The notes beneath the pieces were generated by a model that was not told where the DNA came from, made no database searches, and saw nothing but the letters and a program-made list of their open reading frames with translations. Positions 33,531 through 44,654 of a stretch of DNA of 64,000 bases are shown here, piece after piece. The translations under genes were made by a program, and so were the position numbers. The DNA is from Ariolimax columbianus. Lineage: Eukaryota; Mollusca; Gastropoda; Stylommatophora; Arionidae. Location: the NCBI GenBank assembly GCA_036924085.1, contig JAVGWX010000009.1, positions 62,009,012 to 62,073,011 of the forward strand, read 5' to 3'. Numbering within the stretch: position 1 is the stretch's first letter; the number at the start of each line of letters is the position of its first letter.

Positions 33531-34228
33531 GGAGAAGAGACTAACGTTTGGTCAGGCAAATCATACTTATCACACAATGTTAGTCAGGTGCAGGTAAACA
33601 TGCTGATCAGACAATGTTAGGGGCAGGTAAAACATACTTATCAGACAATTTTAGTCAGGGGCATGTAAAACATACTTATCAGACAATATTAGTCAGGGGC
33701 AGATAAACATGCTGATCAGACAATGTTAGGGGCAGGTAAAACATACTTATCAGACAATCTTAGTCAGGGGCAGGTAAAACATACTTATCAGACAATCTTA
33801 GTCAGGGGCAGGTAAAACATACTTATCAGGCAATCTTAGTCAGGGGCAGGTAAAACATACTTATCAGACAATCTTAGTCAGGGGCAGGTAAAACATACTT
33901 ATCAGACAATGTTAGTCGGGGGTAGGTAAAACATGCCGATCAGACAATGTTAGTCGGGGGCAAGTAAACATGCTTATCAAGTTCATGAAGTTCTTCTTGG
34001 AAAAAGATAGTTTCAGTATCTCTAATGAGGTGATGATCGACGTGATCACCGTTGTAGTGAGCGTCACGCAGATAAAGCGAAGCATAACACAACAGTCAGT
34101 AGGACCCTGATTCACCTTCATCAGTACGCTCATGATGTAAGGACAGCTACTGCAACCCGCCAATAAACGCCTTTTCCAGGTCGCATAAGAGAATACACGT
34201 ACTCATTGTTGGCATTTAACAACAACGA
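33531..34228 (+). mobile_element. MSR element with 38-bp minisatellite, about 11 units
   Basis: Starts gagaagagactaacgtttgg, then units of ttagtcaggggcaggtaaaa plus catacttatcagacaat. The body follows (gtagtgagcgtcacgcagat, gctactgcaacccgcc), ending in an AAC-rich tail at 34215-34228. Units are homogenised to a local variant (catacttatcagacaatctt). Confidence 0.9.
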
Positions 34229-34665
34229 TTTGCGGCCACATGGTTATAGCATTCTGTTAAATCCATGGGTGGCGATCAAAATCTAAAGTTTTGGTGATAA
34301 TTCGCCTGCGACGGCAATCACTGTAAACAGCAATCATGCCGACCCTACGGAGGACTTCATTTACCAGGGCAGCAGACAGGCTCTGGCGTTGGTAGCAGTC
34401 CTGACATCAAGAGAATTATTGGCATGAGAACCTCGTCTATAAACTCCAGCTCAGAGTCTGGTCCTATCAGAGACTTTCCCTGAAAACTAAACTGTGTCCT
34501 ATTTCAGTCCTTAGGTGTTGCTCCGAAACATGGACAGTCTTGCAAAGAGATCAGTATTTGGAGGTCTCTATTGCGAAGGGGTCAAGCCGGTTGCCTCGTG
34601 TTCAGACGTTCGGGGTTCGAATTCGAGTTGCTGCTGTCGTCGCTTCTTGATGTCAATTTGTCGGA
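34229..34665. other. Possible tRNA-like B-box, otherwise unassigned
   Basis: ggggttcgaattcgag at about 34612-34627 fits a B-box, but no A-box is clear. Confidence 0.35.
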
Positions 34666-34667
34666 GA

Positions 34668-34785
34668 TCCCTGGGTTTATCGCTGGAGATCCCTGAGTTC
34701 ATCGCTGGAGATCCCTGGGTTTATCGCTGGAGATCCCTGGGTTCATCGCTGGAGATCCCTGGGTTTATCGCTGGGTCTACGGAGT
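34668..34785. repeat. 22-bp minisatellite, 5 units
   Basis: gagatccctgggtttatcgctg repeated (first 20 bases gagatccctgggtttatcgc), with tga/ggg and ttca/ttta variants. Confidence 0.93.
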
Positions 34786-34789
34786 TGGT

Positions 34790-35195
34790 ACTTTGTGTCT
34801 GTTATCGTCCCCTTTTCTTTTTCCTCCTAAAGGGCGTCTGTTATCGTCCCCTTTTATCGTCCCCTTTTATCGCTAAACGTAAAGGGCGTCTGTTATCGTC
34901 CCCTTTTCTCGTTACCCCATAAAGGGCGTCTGTTATCGTCCCCTTTTATCGTCCCCTTTTATCGCTAAACGTAAAGGGCGTCTGTTATCGTCCCCTTTTC
35001 TCGCTACCCCATAAAGGGCGTCTGTTATCGTCCCCTTTTCTCGCTACCCCATAAAGGGCGTCTGTTATCGTCCCCTTTTCTCGCTACCCCATAAAGGGCG
35101 TCTGTTATCGTCCCCTTTTCTCGTTACCCCTAAATAGCGTCTGTTATTGTCCCCTTTTCTCGTTACTCCTAAAGGGCGTCTGTTATCATAGTACG
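34790..35195. repeat. 40-bp minisatellite, about 9 units
   Basis: Unit agggcgtctgttatcgtccc followed by cttttctcgctaccccataa. Some units carry an inserted ttatcgtcccc duplication. Confidence 0.95.
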
Positions 35196-35635
35196 CATGA
35201 ACCCTCTAATCTCCCCGAAACTTGCGAAACAAATGATGAAACTGCTTCTGTTTGTTGTGAGAAATAAGCTTTCCTCGCCTATTCAGTTACTTCAATAAAT
35301 CATCTGTATTCTATTCAGTTTAAACAGCCCGCAATATTCTTAACATTATACTGTAAAGTCAATGATCTGAAGACATGATAATCTAGAACAGGATTTCTAA
35401 GCCGGTATTACCTTAAAACTTATAGTCACCTGACATTTCTCTAGAAATTCTGTGAGAGGTAATAATGAATACAAGAACTATGTTTGCAAATATTTAGCTC
35501 GCAGTTGTGACAGTCACCAAGCAGTCCTGTATCGGACTGTCAGTCACCTTCACACCCAAAGACTGACTCATTATATTGAACAGAGAAAGTAGTCCTCTCA
35601 GCACTGATGCATATCAGAATAGAACTGAGGACAAA
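35196..35635. other. No recognised feature
   Basis: Nothing assigned. Confidence 0.4.
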
Positions 35636-35639
35636 AATA

Positions 35640-36000
35640 ATCACTACTCGTGTATGGCTAATTGAACTGTGTGGTGCTGAAACATGGACTCAGCTTAGAC
35701 ATGAAACAAAGATAGATGAAAAAAGATTGTAATCGTTTAGAAAATGGAGCTATCGACGATTTGAAAGAGGACGTTGGACAGAGAGAAGATACTACGACAA
35801 TGTCATCATTAAGGCAAACACGAATATTGGGAATTATACAGACACGATTGAGTTCACTGGGACACAATATAAGACATGAAAGTATTCTTCAGAAGGTATA
35901 AGAAGGTAAGATCCATGGAAAAGAAGGAAAGAGGCGACTAAGACTTATCTAAAGTAATAACCTTTACTGAAATGAAGAGAGTTGCACAGCATAGGGTAAC
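35640..36000 (+). pseudogene. LINE reverse transcriptase C-terminal fragment
   Basis: Frames give LCGAETWTQLRHETKIDEKR, RKWSYRRFERGRWTERRYYD, LGHNIRHESILQKV, EGKIHGKEGKRRL and TFTEMKRVAQHR. This is the post-catalytic tail of a LINE (GAETWT ... GHI-RHES ... EGKI-GRR-RGRR). At least four frame changes or stops. Confidence 0.85.
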
Positions 36001-36004
36001 ATAG

Positions 36005-36310
36005 AGAGGCATGCTCAGACAACCGTACAACCAGTCTTAGGACTGATTAACAAGAGGATAGGGTGAAATGGAGAGACACGCTCAGACAACCGTACAACCA
36101 GTCTTAGGACTGATTAACAAGAGGATAGGGTCAAATGGAGTGACACGCTCAGACAAGCTTACAACCAGTCTTAGGACTGATTAACAAGAGGATAGGGTCA
36201 AATGGAGAGACACGCTCAGACAACCTTGCAACTCATCTTACAACTGACCAACCAGAGGATAGGGTGAAATGGAGATCATGCTCAGACAAGTTTGCAATCA
36301 GTCTTAAGAT
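36005..36310. repeat. About 67-bp tandem repeat, 4.5 units
   Basis: Unit agaggatagggtgaaatgga ... cagtcttaggactgattaac. Starts right where the LINE fragment ends. Confidence 0.93.
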
Positions 36311-36589
36311 TGACCAACGAAGTGATGATTTGATGATTGGCTACGTTTTGTAACATGTTTTGTAGTGCTCCTGTGTGCTGTTCTGTCCACTTCTACAAAG
36401 AGTTACTTTGGTCAAGATGCGGTTCTTTATAGACGTTAATTGGCCTGACTTTGGGATACAAGAGCGAGAACAGACCCACTGCCACAGTACGAGAAGGCTT
36501 TAACAGACATCTAGCCTTAATCATCTGAAAGCGAAGAGCAACATCGGGGGTCGGGTGAAGCAATAGTTCAAGATCCCAACCCCATGTTT

Positions 36590-36810
36590 TCATAGGGGCT
36601 TCCTGGAAACAGGCTGTGTCACAGCAGTCTGTTCTACGAGATGGGGAGCAACACTGTTATCCTCATAATTGTGAGATTATTATAGAGTCTCATATTGCAC
36701 TACAGCCAGGAAGACGGGCGCCGGTACACATTCTCAAGTACACCTCGGGATGTGTGAAAAGCCATTGTAAAGCGCCACCAAAGAAACATAGTCAAGGGTT
36801 AAAACGAGTG
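36590..36810 (+). repeat. MSR body, subfamily without minisatellite
   Basis: cctggaaacaggctgtgtca, cagcagtctgttctacgaga, attgcactacagccagg and tgtgaaaagccattgtaaag, the same order as 55360-55530. Confidence 0.8.
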
Positions 36811-37100
36811 ACTTCCAACAACAACAGCCGTATCATCAACAACAGCAAACACATGAACAGCAATAACTGCAAAATGAATAGAAAGAGGAACAGCGACAAC
36901 AACAGCAACAGCAAAAACAACCGCAGCGGCAAAACAGCAACATTATAAACAATAACCCACAAATGCGGCATCAACAACAGTAATACCAACAACAAAACCA
37001 AAAATAACAATAGGTGCGGCAACAATAACAGGCCTATATACAACATCAACAACAGTATCATTAACAAACCGCAACAGCAGCATCAACAACAGCAACTCCA
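36811..37100. repeat. CAA/CAG-type imperfect microsatellite
   Basis: Irregular aacaacagcaac runs at the AAC-tail position of the preceding MSR copy, probably grown from that tail. Confidence 0.75.
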
Positions 37101-37375
37101 GTCAGAAGACTCACTACATATCACTGCTTTCTCTGAGAGTAAAACGACAAGTAGCCTTCTAGATTTGAATGAAAAAAGGGAAAATATATACATACATCCT
37201 ATATAACAAAGGATTGAAAGATGCCTGCTCGTGCAGTCGTCGCCCAAGCTAGGTTTTTATTTCATACGTGATTGGAACATTAGTGTGCTCTTTCAGGGTT
37301 CTGAACATGTCGTCTCTCCGGCGAAGGAAGGTGTGACATCCTCTTGGTCTTGCACTACCTCACTCTCACCCTCAG

Positions 37376-38008
37376 ACCATCCCGAGATAGCTCTCCTCAA
37401 TAACCCATCCTGAGACCATCTCGAGATAGCTCTCCTCAATAACCCACACTGAGACCATCCCGTGATAGCTCTCCTCAATAACCCATCCTGAGACCATCTC
37501 GAGATATCTCTCCTCAATAACCCATCCTGAGACCATCTCGAGATAGCTCTCCTCAATAACCCACACTGAGACCATCCCGTGATAGCTCTCCTCAATAACC
37601 CACCCTGAGACCATCCCGTGATAGCTCTCCTCAATAACCCACCCTGAGACCATCCCGTGATAGCTCTCCTCAATAACCCATCCTGAGACCATCTCGAGAT
37701 AGCTCTCCTCAATAACCCACACTGAGACCATCCCGTGATAGCTCTCCTCAATAACCCACCCTGAGACCATCCCGTGATAGCTCTCCTCAATAACCCATCC
37801 TGAGACCATCTCGAGATAGCTCTCCTCAATAACCCACACTGAGACCATCCCGTGATAGCTCTCCTCAATAACCCACCCTGAGACCATCCCGTGATAGCTC
37901 TCCTCAATAACCCACCCTGAGACCATCTCGAGATAGCTCTCCTCAATAACCCACCCTGAGACCATCTAGAGATAGCTCTCCTCAATAACCCACCCTGAGA
38001 CCATCTAT
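37376..38008. repeat. 39-bp satellite, about 16 units, higher-order pattern
   Basis: Unit gatagctctcctcaataacc plus caccctgagaccatcccgt. Two alternative variants (tctcga and cccgtg, with catcctg/cacactg spacers) alternate in blocks. As 39 is a multiple of 3, minus-strand frames of 230 and 197 codons remain open (RRAISRWSQGGLL repeats); not a gene. Confidence 0.97.
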
Positions 38009-38880
38009 CAAGTATTTAATTTATTCCACTGACCACTACATAAATATTAAATGCATTATTTGTATAGGATTTGACAAATTGAATAGCAAAAGAAAATTTT
38101 AATGGGTTTTTAGACTCGAATAAAAGTATTTGTAGCTAGCAGCGTAACTCTACTAGAAACTAAAATTTTCCCCTGCAATGCAATTTCACCTCTGGCTTAG
38201 GACACCGAGTACAAACACTTGCTCTCGCATAACCATCGCTCGACGTATCTCTTTGTGCTTCACAAATGTATGTCTGTATCTCCGCTTCTCCTTTGATGGC
38301 GTAATCCCTAGCTTAAAGCGATAGGTGGTGTAGTAAAGTAGGGTTTGTGTTGTCTGCTGGAGCGCCACACGAAACTTTCCACGAACAGAAATCCAAAATA
38401 AAACAAACATTTTGGCAAAGTATCGGTCCTTATTAGCGTCATAACACAAACAATATGCTCAGATCACGCACATACACCAGGTCTGAGGGGAAGAGACGCA
38501 GAAAGGGTCTGACACCGCTGTTTGTTTACCAATCCGGTAATTCTCACGCTGATTTTGGGCTTTTCACACTTCCTTGAAGCGACAAGATGGTAAATTTGAT
38601 CATAACAGAAAATAGAGTCGCTACCACTTTCTTGCAGCGTAGACAATGTAGAATGTAGACAAAACAGTCTCTTGCCGCCCCTTTTGTGTATGTGGGGCTT
38701 GTATTGTTACTTTCCTGCTCGTTACTTAAACCCGCTTTAACTTTACATGCCCGTCCAATTCAGTTTTGGCACCCAGCAGACATTAAGGTATATGTGGACC
38801 GTTAATTACTGTGCTAAAATCATCTGAGATTAGCCGTCACTGATGGATTATTGTTCCTTTGGAATTTCAGATTTGTTCTT
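38009..38880. other. No recognised feature
   Basis: Nothing assigned. Confidence 0.4.
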
Positions 38881-38881
38881 T

Positions 38882-39722
38882 TATTCTTCTTGTATAATTC
38901 TTATTCTTTCTCTTCATGTTTTTCCTCTTTTTCCTTTTCTTCTTCTACTTCCTATTTTTCTTCTTTTCTTTCTTTTTCATTTCTTCTCTTTATTTTTGTC
39001 GCTTTCTTCCTTCAACTTCTTGTTATTCTTCTTTCCTCTTCTTCGGGTATTCTTCTTTTTCGATTTTTTTTTCTTCTTTCTCTTCTTCTTCATGTTGTCC
39101 TCTTTTCCGTTTTCATCCCTTTCTTTCTTATTCTACTCTTTCTTATTCTTTTTTTATTCTTCTTATTCTTCTTCTCGTTCTTCTTCCTCTGGTCGCATTC
39201 TTCTTCTTCTCGTACTTTTCTTCTTTTTATCTTTTCTTTTGTTCTTCTGTTTCCTTCTTATTTTTTCTTCTCTTATCACTTATCTTATTTTATTCTTCCT
39301 TCTTTTTTTTCTTATCTTGTTTTATTCTTTCTTCTACTTTTTTTCACTTATCGTCATTTTTGTTCTCTTTCTTCTTCTTCTTTTTATTCGGTTCCTGTTT
39401 ACTCTTCTGTTTTCTTCCACTTTTTTTGGTCCTTTTTATTGTCGTCTTCATCTCCTTTGATCTTTCTGTATTTTCTTCTTTCTTTTTCTTCTTGTTTTTT
39501 TAATTTTCTTTGTCCTCTTCTTCTGCCTTTTTTTATTTTCTACTTTTTTCTTGTCCTCCTTGTTCTTTTCATTCTTCTTTTCTTTCTTCTTTTTTTTCCT
39601 TCATCATTTCCTTCTTCCTCTTCTCCTTTTTCGTCATCATCTTCTTTTTCTTCTATTTCTTCCTCTCTTTCTCTCCTCCTCCTTCTCTGTTTTCATCTTC
39701 TCTTTCTTCTTCTGGTACTTGC
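38882..39722. repeat. 840-bp polypyrimidine tract (TTC-rich)
   Basis: Almost only T and C on the + strand, irregular ttcttcttt motifs, with rare purines. Frames of up to 292 codons (Phe/Ser/Leu only) are artefacts. Such tracts can form triplex DNA (known), which is inference here. Confidence 0.95.
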
Positions 39723-39899
39723 GTCTTAATTCACTCCAGAGCTTCCTGGGTTACCATCATACTTCACAGGACATTCCATTTCGGGTTAAGGGGAGGACAG
39801 GTCGATATAATTTTATTTTAAATAAATAAGCCAAGACTTAGATAAGTACATAATTGTAGAAAAATTGTTTTCAGTTTTGCGAAGGTTTGGATTTACAGC

Positions 39900-39986
39900 T
39901 AGGTTTAGAGTTAGTGTTATGGTTAAGCTTGGGTTAGTGTTGTGGTTAGATTAGGTTTAGGTTGGGGTTAAGAGTTAGGGTTAGAT
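39900..39986. repeat. Degenerate telomere-like TTAGGG repeats
   Basis: Runs of ggttag, agttagggttag, ggtttagg and gttaggg with many variants. Interstitial and decayed. Confidence 0.75.
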
Positions 39987-41155
39987 AACGTGGTTGTTAT
40001 TACATCGTCTGACAGCATAGATAATGTCGTGCTGCTGTAGAAACAGAATTTCTCGTATATTCTCGCAGAATGTTTTACACATGTGAAGAAAAAAAAATTG
40101 AATATTCTGTGGCGGCACTACCGCAAATTCGGTGCTAAACAAATAGTTCTTTTGTTTAGGATGAATTGCGACTTATTCTTCTTCTGCTCTTTCACTGTAT
40201 TCTTCCTTTTCTCAATTTTTTTTCACATTTAATACCCGAGGATGTCAACCTGAATACATCTGTTTCGTCAGTAAAGTAGTGGTTGACCCTACACGATGAT
40301 TGTTCTACTGTGACCTACATTAACAAATTCGCCCGGAAGTGGTTTGTTACATGCTCCATCATCTCCGCCATTTTTACATCGATAAACTCACGGACACATT
40401 ATGTATGTGGTGTTTAATGTCCACTATAAATAGCCCTGATTTCATACACATGTCAGTCTTGATGAGTGGCATGGCGAATAGAGCGCCGAACTATCACATA
40501 AAAGGGACAAGCAACACCCTGATGCTGTAAATTGTTACGGAATTTACTGTTAGACCAATTGAATCTTGATTCTTGGAACCAATATCATCACACAGGGGAA
40601 ATTCCCATAAGTGCTCCGTTCTCCGTCCAAGCAGCCAGCCAAGTATATATACTCCCAGTGAGTCCCAGTCAGGTGTTAATTTCGTGTTCTTCTAATCTTT
40701 CTAGACAGGACACACTTTATCCCCTAGTCACTCCCAAATCTATCTCTCTCGTGTGAGACCCTGAACACCAGATTTGTTCAAAAGAGAGACCCACTCCCTT
40801 CCCAGCATGCACCTTTCTATCTCACTGAGCATGCCCTGCGAGCCTGACAGTATCACTGCGCATGTCACCCATTGCGTCACTAACCAAGTTACCGCCTAAA
40901 TCTCCATCCTTCATACCCGATGTGGTAGTGGAATAAGCAGCTGATTTCTCCACCATCTCCCTGCCATTTTGGCAGCCGACAAAACCAAAATGTTGGCGGA
41001 TCCATGTACAGAATTGGGTCTTGTGAATCCGATGAAGAAAGAAGAAGATTATCTCAGCTCATGAAAATGTTTCCAATTGCGATCTCTTTAATGCAAGTAT
41101 ATACGATTTCATTCCCATCAGCAATCTCATTCCCTGGATTACATTCATTTTAATT
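39987..41155. other. No recognised feature
   Basis: Over 1.1 kb with no gene or repeat I can support. Confidence 0.45.
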
Positions 41156-41159
41156 GTTG

Positions 41160-41390
41160 TATTCTTCTTCTTCTTCTTCTTCTTCTTCTTCTTCTTCTTC
41201 TTCTTCTTCTTCTTCTTCTTCTTCTCCGTTCGTTCTCAAATCTCCTGCTACCAAGTCCTAAACAAGAAGCACGATGTAATCTGGAGAACGGAATACATTG
41301 TGACGCTAGTTTACAGTTTGACTGCAATATATGCACCTTTCGGTCCGACACATTCGTCTTAGGCAGAAATGTTGGGTTAAATGCTACAGT
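41160..41390 (-). mobile_element. SINE-A 3' half with a long TTC (GAA) tail
   Basis: About 20 TTC trimers (41165-41225), then ccgttcgttctcaaatctcc and cctttcggtccgacacattc, the reverse of the SINE-A 3' half. The head is missing. Confidence 0.85.
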
Positions 41391-41664
41391 TAGTCAAGTC
41401 CTTAAGCCGTGTTGATCCATTTATTTCTCACTAAGGAGAAAAGAATAGGACCACTGCCACCCGCAAACCCCCCCCCCCACCCCCTCAACCCATGTAACTA
41501 GTGAATAAAAAGGGTTAGGCATAGAATAGCCACCTCATGATGTAAACACACTTCTGCAGAATTACAAAGTGATTTGTCCCGGGCTTCCTGTAAGGAAATG
41601 GGTGTCCATATGCTCCGTATGGGGACGAAATGGAGAAAAGGTACAGACTTTTACTTTCTTACAT

Positions 41665-42128
41665 TGAAGAGAAATGATGAAAGTGCTGCTTGGGGCTCCC
41701 ATAATCAAGAGACGAAAAATGATGAAAGTGCTGCTTGGGGCTCCCATAATCAAAGAGAAATTATGAAAGTGCTGCTTGGGGCTCCCATAATCAAGAGATG
41801 AGAAAGGATGAAAGTGCTGCTTGGGGCTCCCATAATCAAAGAGAAATTATGAAAGTGCTGCTTGGGGCTCCCATAATCAAAAGACGAGAAAGGATGAACG
41901 TGCTGCTTGGGGCTCCCATAATCAAGAGACGAGAAAGGATGAAAGTGCTGCTTGGGGCTCCCATAATCAAAGAGAAATTATGAAAGTGCTGCTTGGGGCT
42001 CCCATAATCAAAGAGAGGAGAAAGGATGAAAGTGCTGCTTGGGGCTCCCATAATCAAAGAGAAATGATGAAAGTGCTGCTTGGGGCTCCCATAATCAAAG
42101 AGATGAGAAATGATGAAAGTGCTGCTTT
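41665..42128. repeat. 41-45 bp minisatellite, about 10.5 units
   Basis: Unit gaaagtgctgcttggggctc plus ccataatcaa; the spacer (agagaaattat or gagacgagaaaggat) varies in two main forms. Confidence 0.96.
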
Positions 42129-42540
42129 ACGCACGATAAATCAAGAGTTTACACTAGCTACTGGAACAATGAAACTATGCTCAATCAACAACAGACAATT
42201 TATTTTTGAGGAAAAAAAAGCATGAACTGAAGGGCCACTTAGTTACTAATCCTCCCTCGTATTCTCGCCGCCTGTCGCATACTACACATGAAAGAAAAGC
42301 AATTATGTCATTCGCCTGGCTTGTTATAAGTGGCAATTAAAGGTGGTTAGATTTGGCGCTGGCCACTCCATCGTGTAGAAACTATGAGGCACATAAACAA
42401 GAAAAAACTCTATACCTGGTGGTAGAAAAGGGCAGAATAAGGCAAGTTTGGTTTTAAAATATAGCACACAAGATTACTGTAAATGACAGGGAAAATAGAC
42501 ATGTACAACATAAAGGTGAGTCAATTCGTTATATTGAACA
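42129..42540. other. No recognised feature
   Basis: Nothing assigned. Confidence 0.4.
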
Positions 42541-42542
42541 TA

Positions 42543-43400
42543 GCCCAAATTTGAGCTCGCGTATATTTGAGGTCCGCTAGCCCAAATTTGAGCTCGCGTA
42601 TATTTGAGGTCCGCTAGCCCAAATTTGAGCTTGCGTATATTTGAGGTCCGCTAGCCCAAATTTGAGCTCGCGTATATTTGAGGTCAGCTAGCCCAAATTT
42701 GAGGTCTGCTAGCCCAAATTTGAGCTCGCGTATATTTCAGGTCTGCTAGCTCAAATTTGAGCTCGCGTATATTTGAGGTTCTGCTAGCCCAAATTTGAGC
42801 TTGCGTATATTTGAGGTCCGCTAGCCCAAATTTGAGCTCGCGTATATTTGAGGTCAGCTAGCCCAAATTTGAACTCGCGTAAATTTGAGGTCCGCTAGCC
42901 CAAATTAGAGCTCGCGTTTATTTGAGGTCAGCTAGCCCAAATTTGAGGTCTGCTAGCCCAAATTTGAGCTCGCGTATATTTGAAGTCTGCTAGCCCAAAT
43001 TTGAGCTCGCGTATATTTGAGATCTGCTAGCCCAAATTTGAGCTCGCGTATATTTGAGGTCTGCTACCCCAAATTTGAGCTCGCGTATATTTGAGGTCTG
43101 CTACCCCAAATTTGAGCTCGCGTATATTTGAGGTCAGCTAGCCCAAATTTGAGCTCGCGTATATTTGAGGTCTGCTAGCCCAAATTTGAGCTCGCGTATA
43201 TTTGAGGTCTGCTAGCCCAAATTTGAGCTCGCGTATATTTGAGGTCTGCTACCCCAAATTTGAGCTCGCGTATATTTGAGGTCAGCTAGCCCAAATTTGA
43301 GCTCGCGTATATTTGAGGTCTGCTAGCCCAAATTTGAGCTCGCGTACATTTGAGGTCTGCTACCCCAAATTTGAGCTCGCGTATATTTGACGTCTGCTAC
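42543..43400. repeat. 37-bp satellite, about 23 units
   Basis: Unit cccaaatttgagctcgcgta plus tatttgaggtctgctag. Truncated units (two shortened cccaaatttgaggtctgctag at about 42690 and 42935) recur in the same context, which suggests duplication of multi-unit blocks. Confidence 0.97.
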
Positions 43401-43424
43401 GCATTAAAGATCTATCGTTATATT

Positions 43425-43795
43425 TGTTGATGTTGTTGTTGCTGTTGTTGTTGAATGTCCACAATGAGTGAGATTACTCTTTTGTGCTCTGTGAAAAGGG
43501 CAATACGTGCGGGTTGTAGTAGCTTTCTTCACATCCCGAGCGTGCTGATCGAGGTGAACCGGGATCCTCTAGTCAGTTGTACCATGCTTGGCTTCACCTG
43601 TGTATCGCTAACTACTACGGGGATCACAACGATTCCCCCACCTCGTTAGTCAGGCTGCCATGCAAACAGCCCGTTTCCAGGGAGACCTGCGTGGAAGTGA
43701 GGTTGTGGTCTTTGGCAGTATTTTTTACCTGACCCTGACTAACATGTCATATCAGTATGTTTTGCCTGACCAGACGTTAGTCTCCTCTCCCCATT
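43425..43795 (-). mobile_element. MSR element, reverse, with about one and a half minisatellite units
   Basis: Near-complete reverse copy: GTT-rich tail at 43425-43455, body (cgtgctgatcgaggtgaacc), and end cctgaccagacgttagtctc at 43760-43790. This short copy defines the basic element (about 370 bp). Confidence 0.9.
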
Positions 43796-43799
43796 GTTA

Positions 43800-44180
43800 A
43801 ATTTAGTTTCTATTTCTTCGTACGCTGTTAGACATCGACTTGAATTTGTTCAAAGAAATCAGCGGTCATCCTAAGACTGTCGTCGCTGCCATAGCTTTTA
43901 TCTAGTGATGGCCACATATGCTTTCTCTGTATGTCGGCCATTTTGCAGCAGATGTTCAGGGGTCATTTTCCCAGTACCACAGGTGCATTCGTCAGTAGCA
44001 CATATGGTCAGTTTATATAACAGATGGTACCTCAGTCTGTTGTGGCCTGTGCGGAGTCTGAAGACAATCACCTCCTCATCTGTTCAACCGACAATAAGCG
44101 TGAAGCCAGTACACTCTCATGTATCCCTGTATATGGCCATAATGAACCTTTTGGACTTTTCGTAGGCCACAAATTTAGTT
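43800..44180 (-). pseudogene. RNase H-bearing LINE, C-terminal end
   Basis: The minus strand reads EVIVFRLRTGHNRLRYHLL, TDECTCGTGKMTPEHLLQN, and ends with the GAAGAAAT-type tail (complement of atttcttcgtacgctg at 43812-43827). It is the same family as 9927-10461, older and frameshifted after HLLQN. Confidence 0.88.
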
Positions 44181-44304
44181 TGAGAAAAAGAAGAGAATTT
44201 GATTGACTTATTTAGGATTTGTTTATGTGAATGTCTTTCCTGCAGCGTTAGTGGAAGTCCAAAAAAATAAAATACAAGCGGAGTCGCCCTTGTCGAAGTT
44301 TGTA

Positions 44305-44535
44305 CTGTAAACGTTTGGGGACGACGTGGGCTAGTGGTTACGTGACACGGCTCACAACCGGAAGGTGCTGGGTTCGATCCACATCACAGTACCGGCCGTT
44401 ACACCGGGGAAGAAAACCCTTAGAAAATGCAGGAGGAAGCAGAATCTTACATAAAATACATGCCGAAGTCGGATGCACTGGGCCGACAGGCGCAAAATAT
44501 AAACCGTAGTGCAACGCACACCACCTTGGTGTATA
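44305..44535 (+). mobile_element. tRNA-derived SINE with SINE-A-like core
   Basis: A-box tgggctagtggtt (about 44327-44339) and B-box gggttcgatcc (about 44371-44381), then a body ending in gccgaagtcggatgcactgg and gcaaaatataaaccgtag. The gaagtcggatg core is shared with SINE-A, so a common central domain is likely. A-rich tail near 44555. Confidence 0.88.
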
Positions 44536-44654
44536 TAGAAATGAGGCGAACGCAAAAACAAAAAAAACTAAACGTAATTAGAATGATAATGGTAGAATAG
44601 TATATAAGCAAAATACAAATATTGATATAGGCATATAGATATAAAAACAGACAT

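Noticed and set aside
36792..37067. Leu-rich membrane-protein frame on minus
   Set aside because: Read through CAA/CAG-type microsatellite.
38851..39729. 292-codon frame of Phe, Ser and Leu resembling a membrane protein
   Set aside because: Direct result of a polypyrimidine tract; overlapping frames look the same.
42543..43400. CRISPR-like array with 37-bp repeats
   Set aside because: No spacers between units, no cas genes, and eukaryotic splice structure on both sides.
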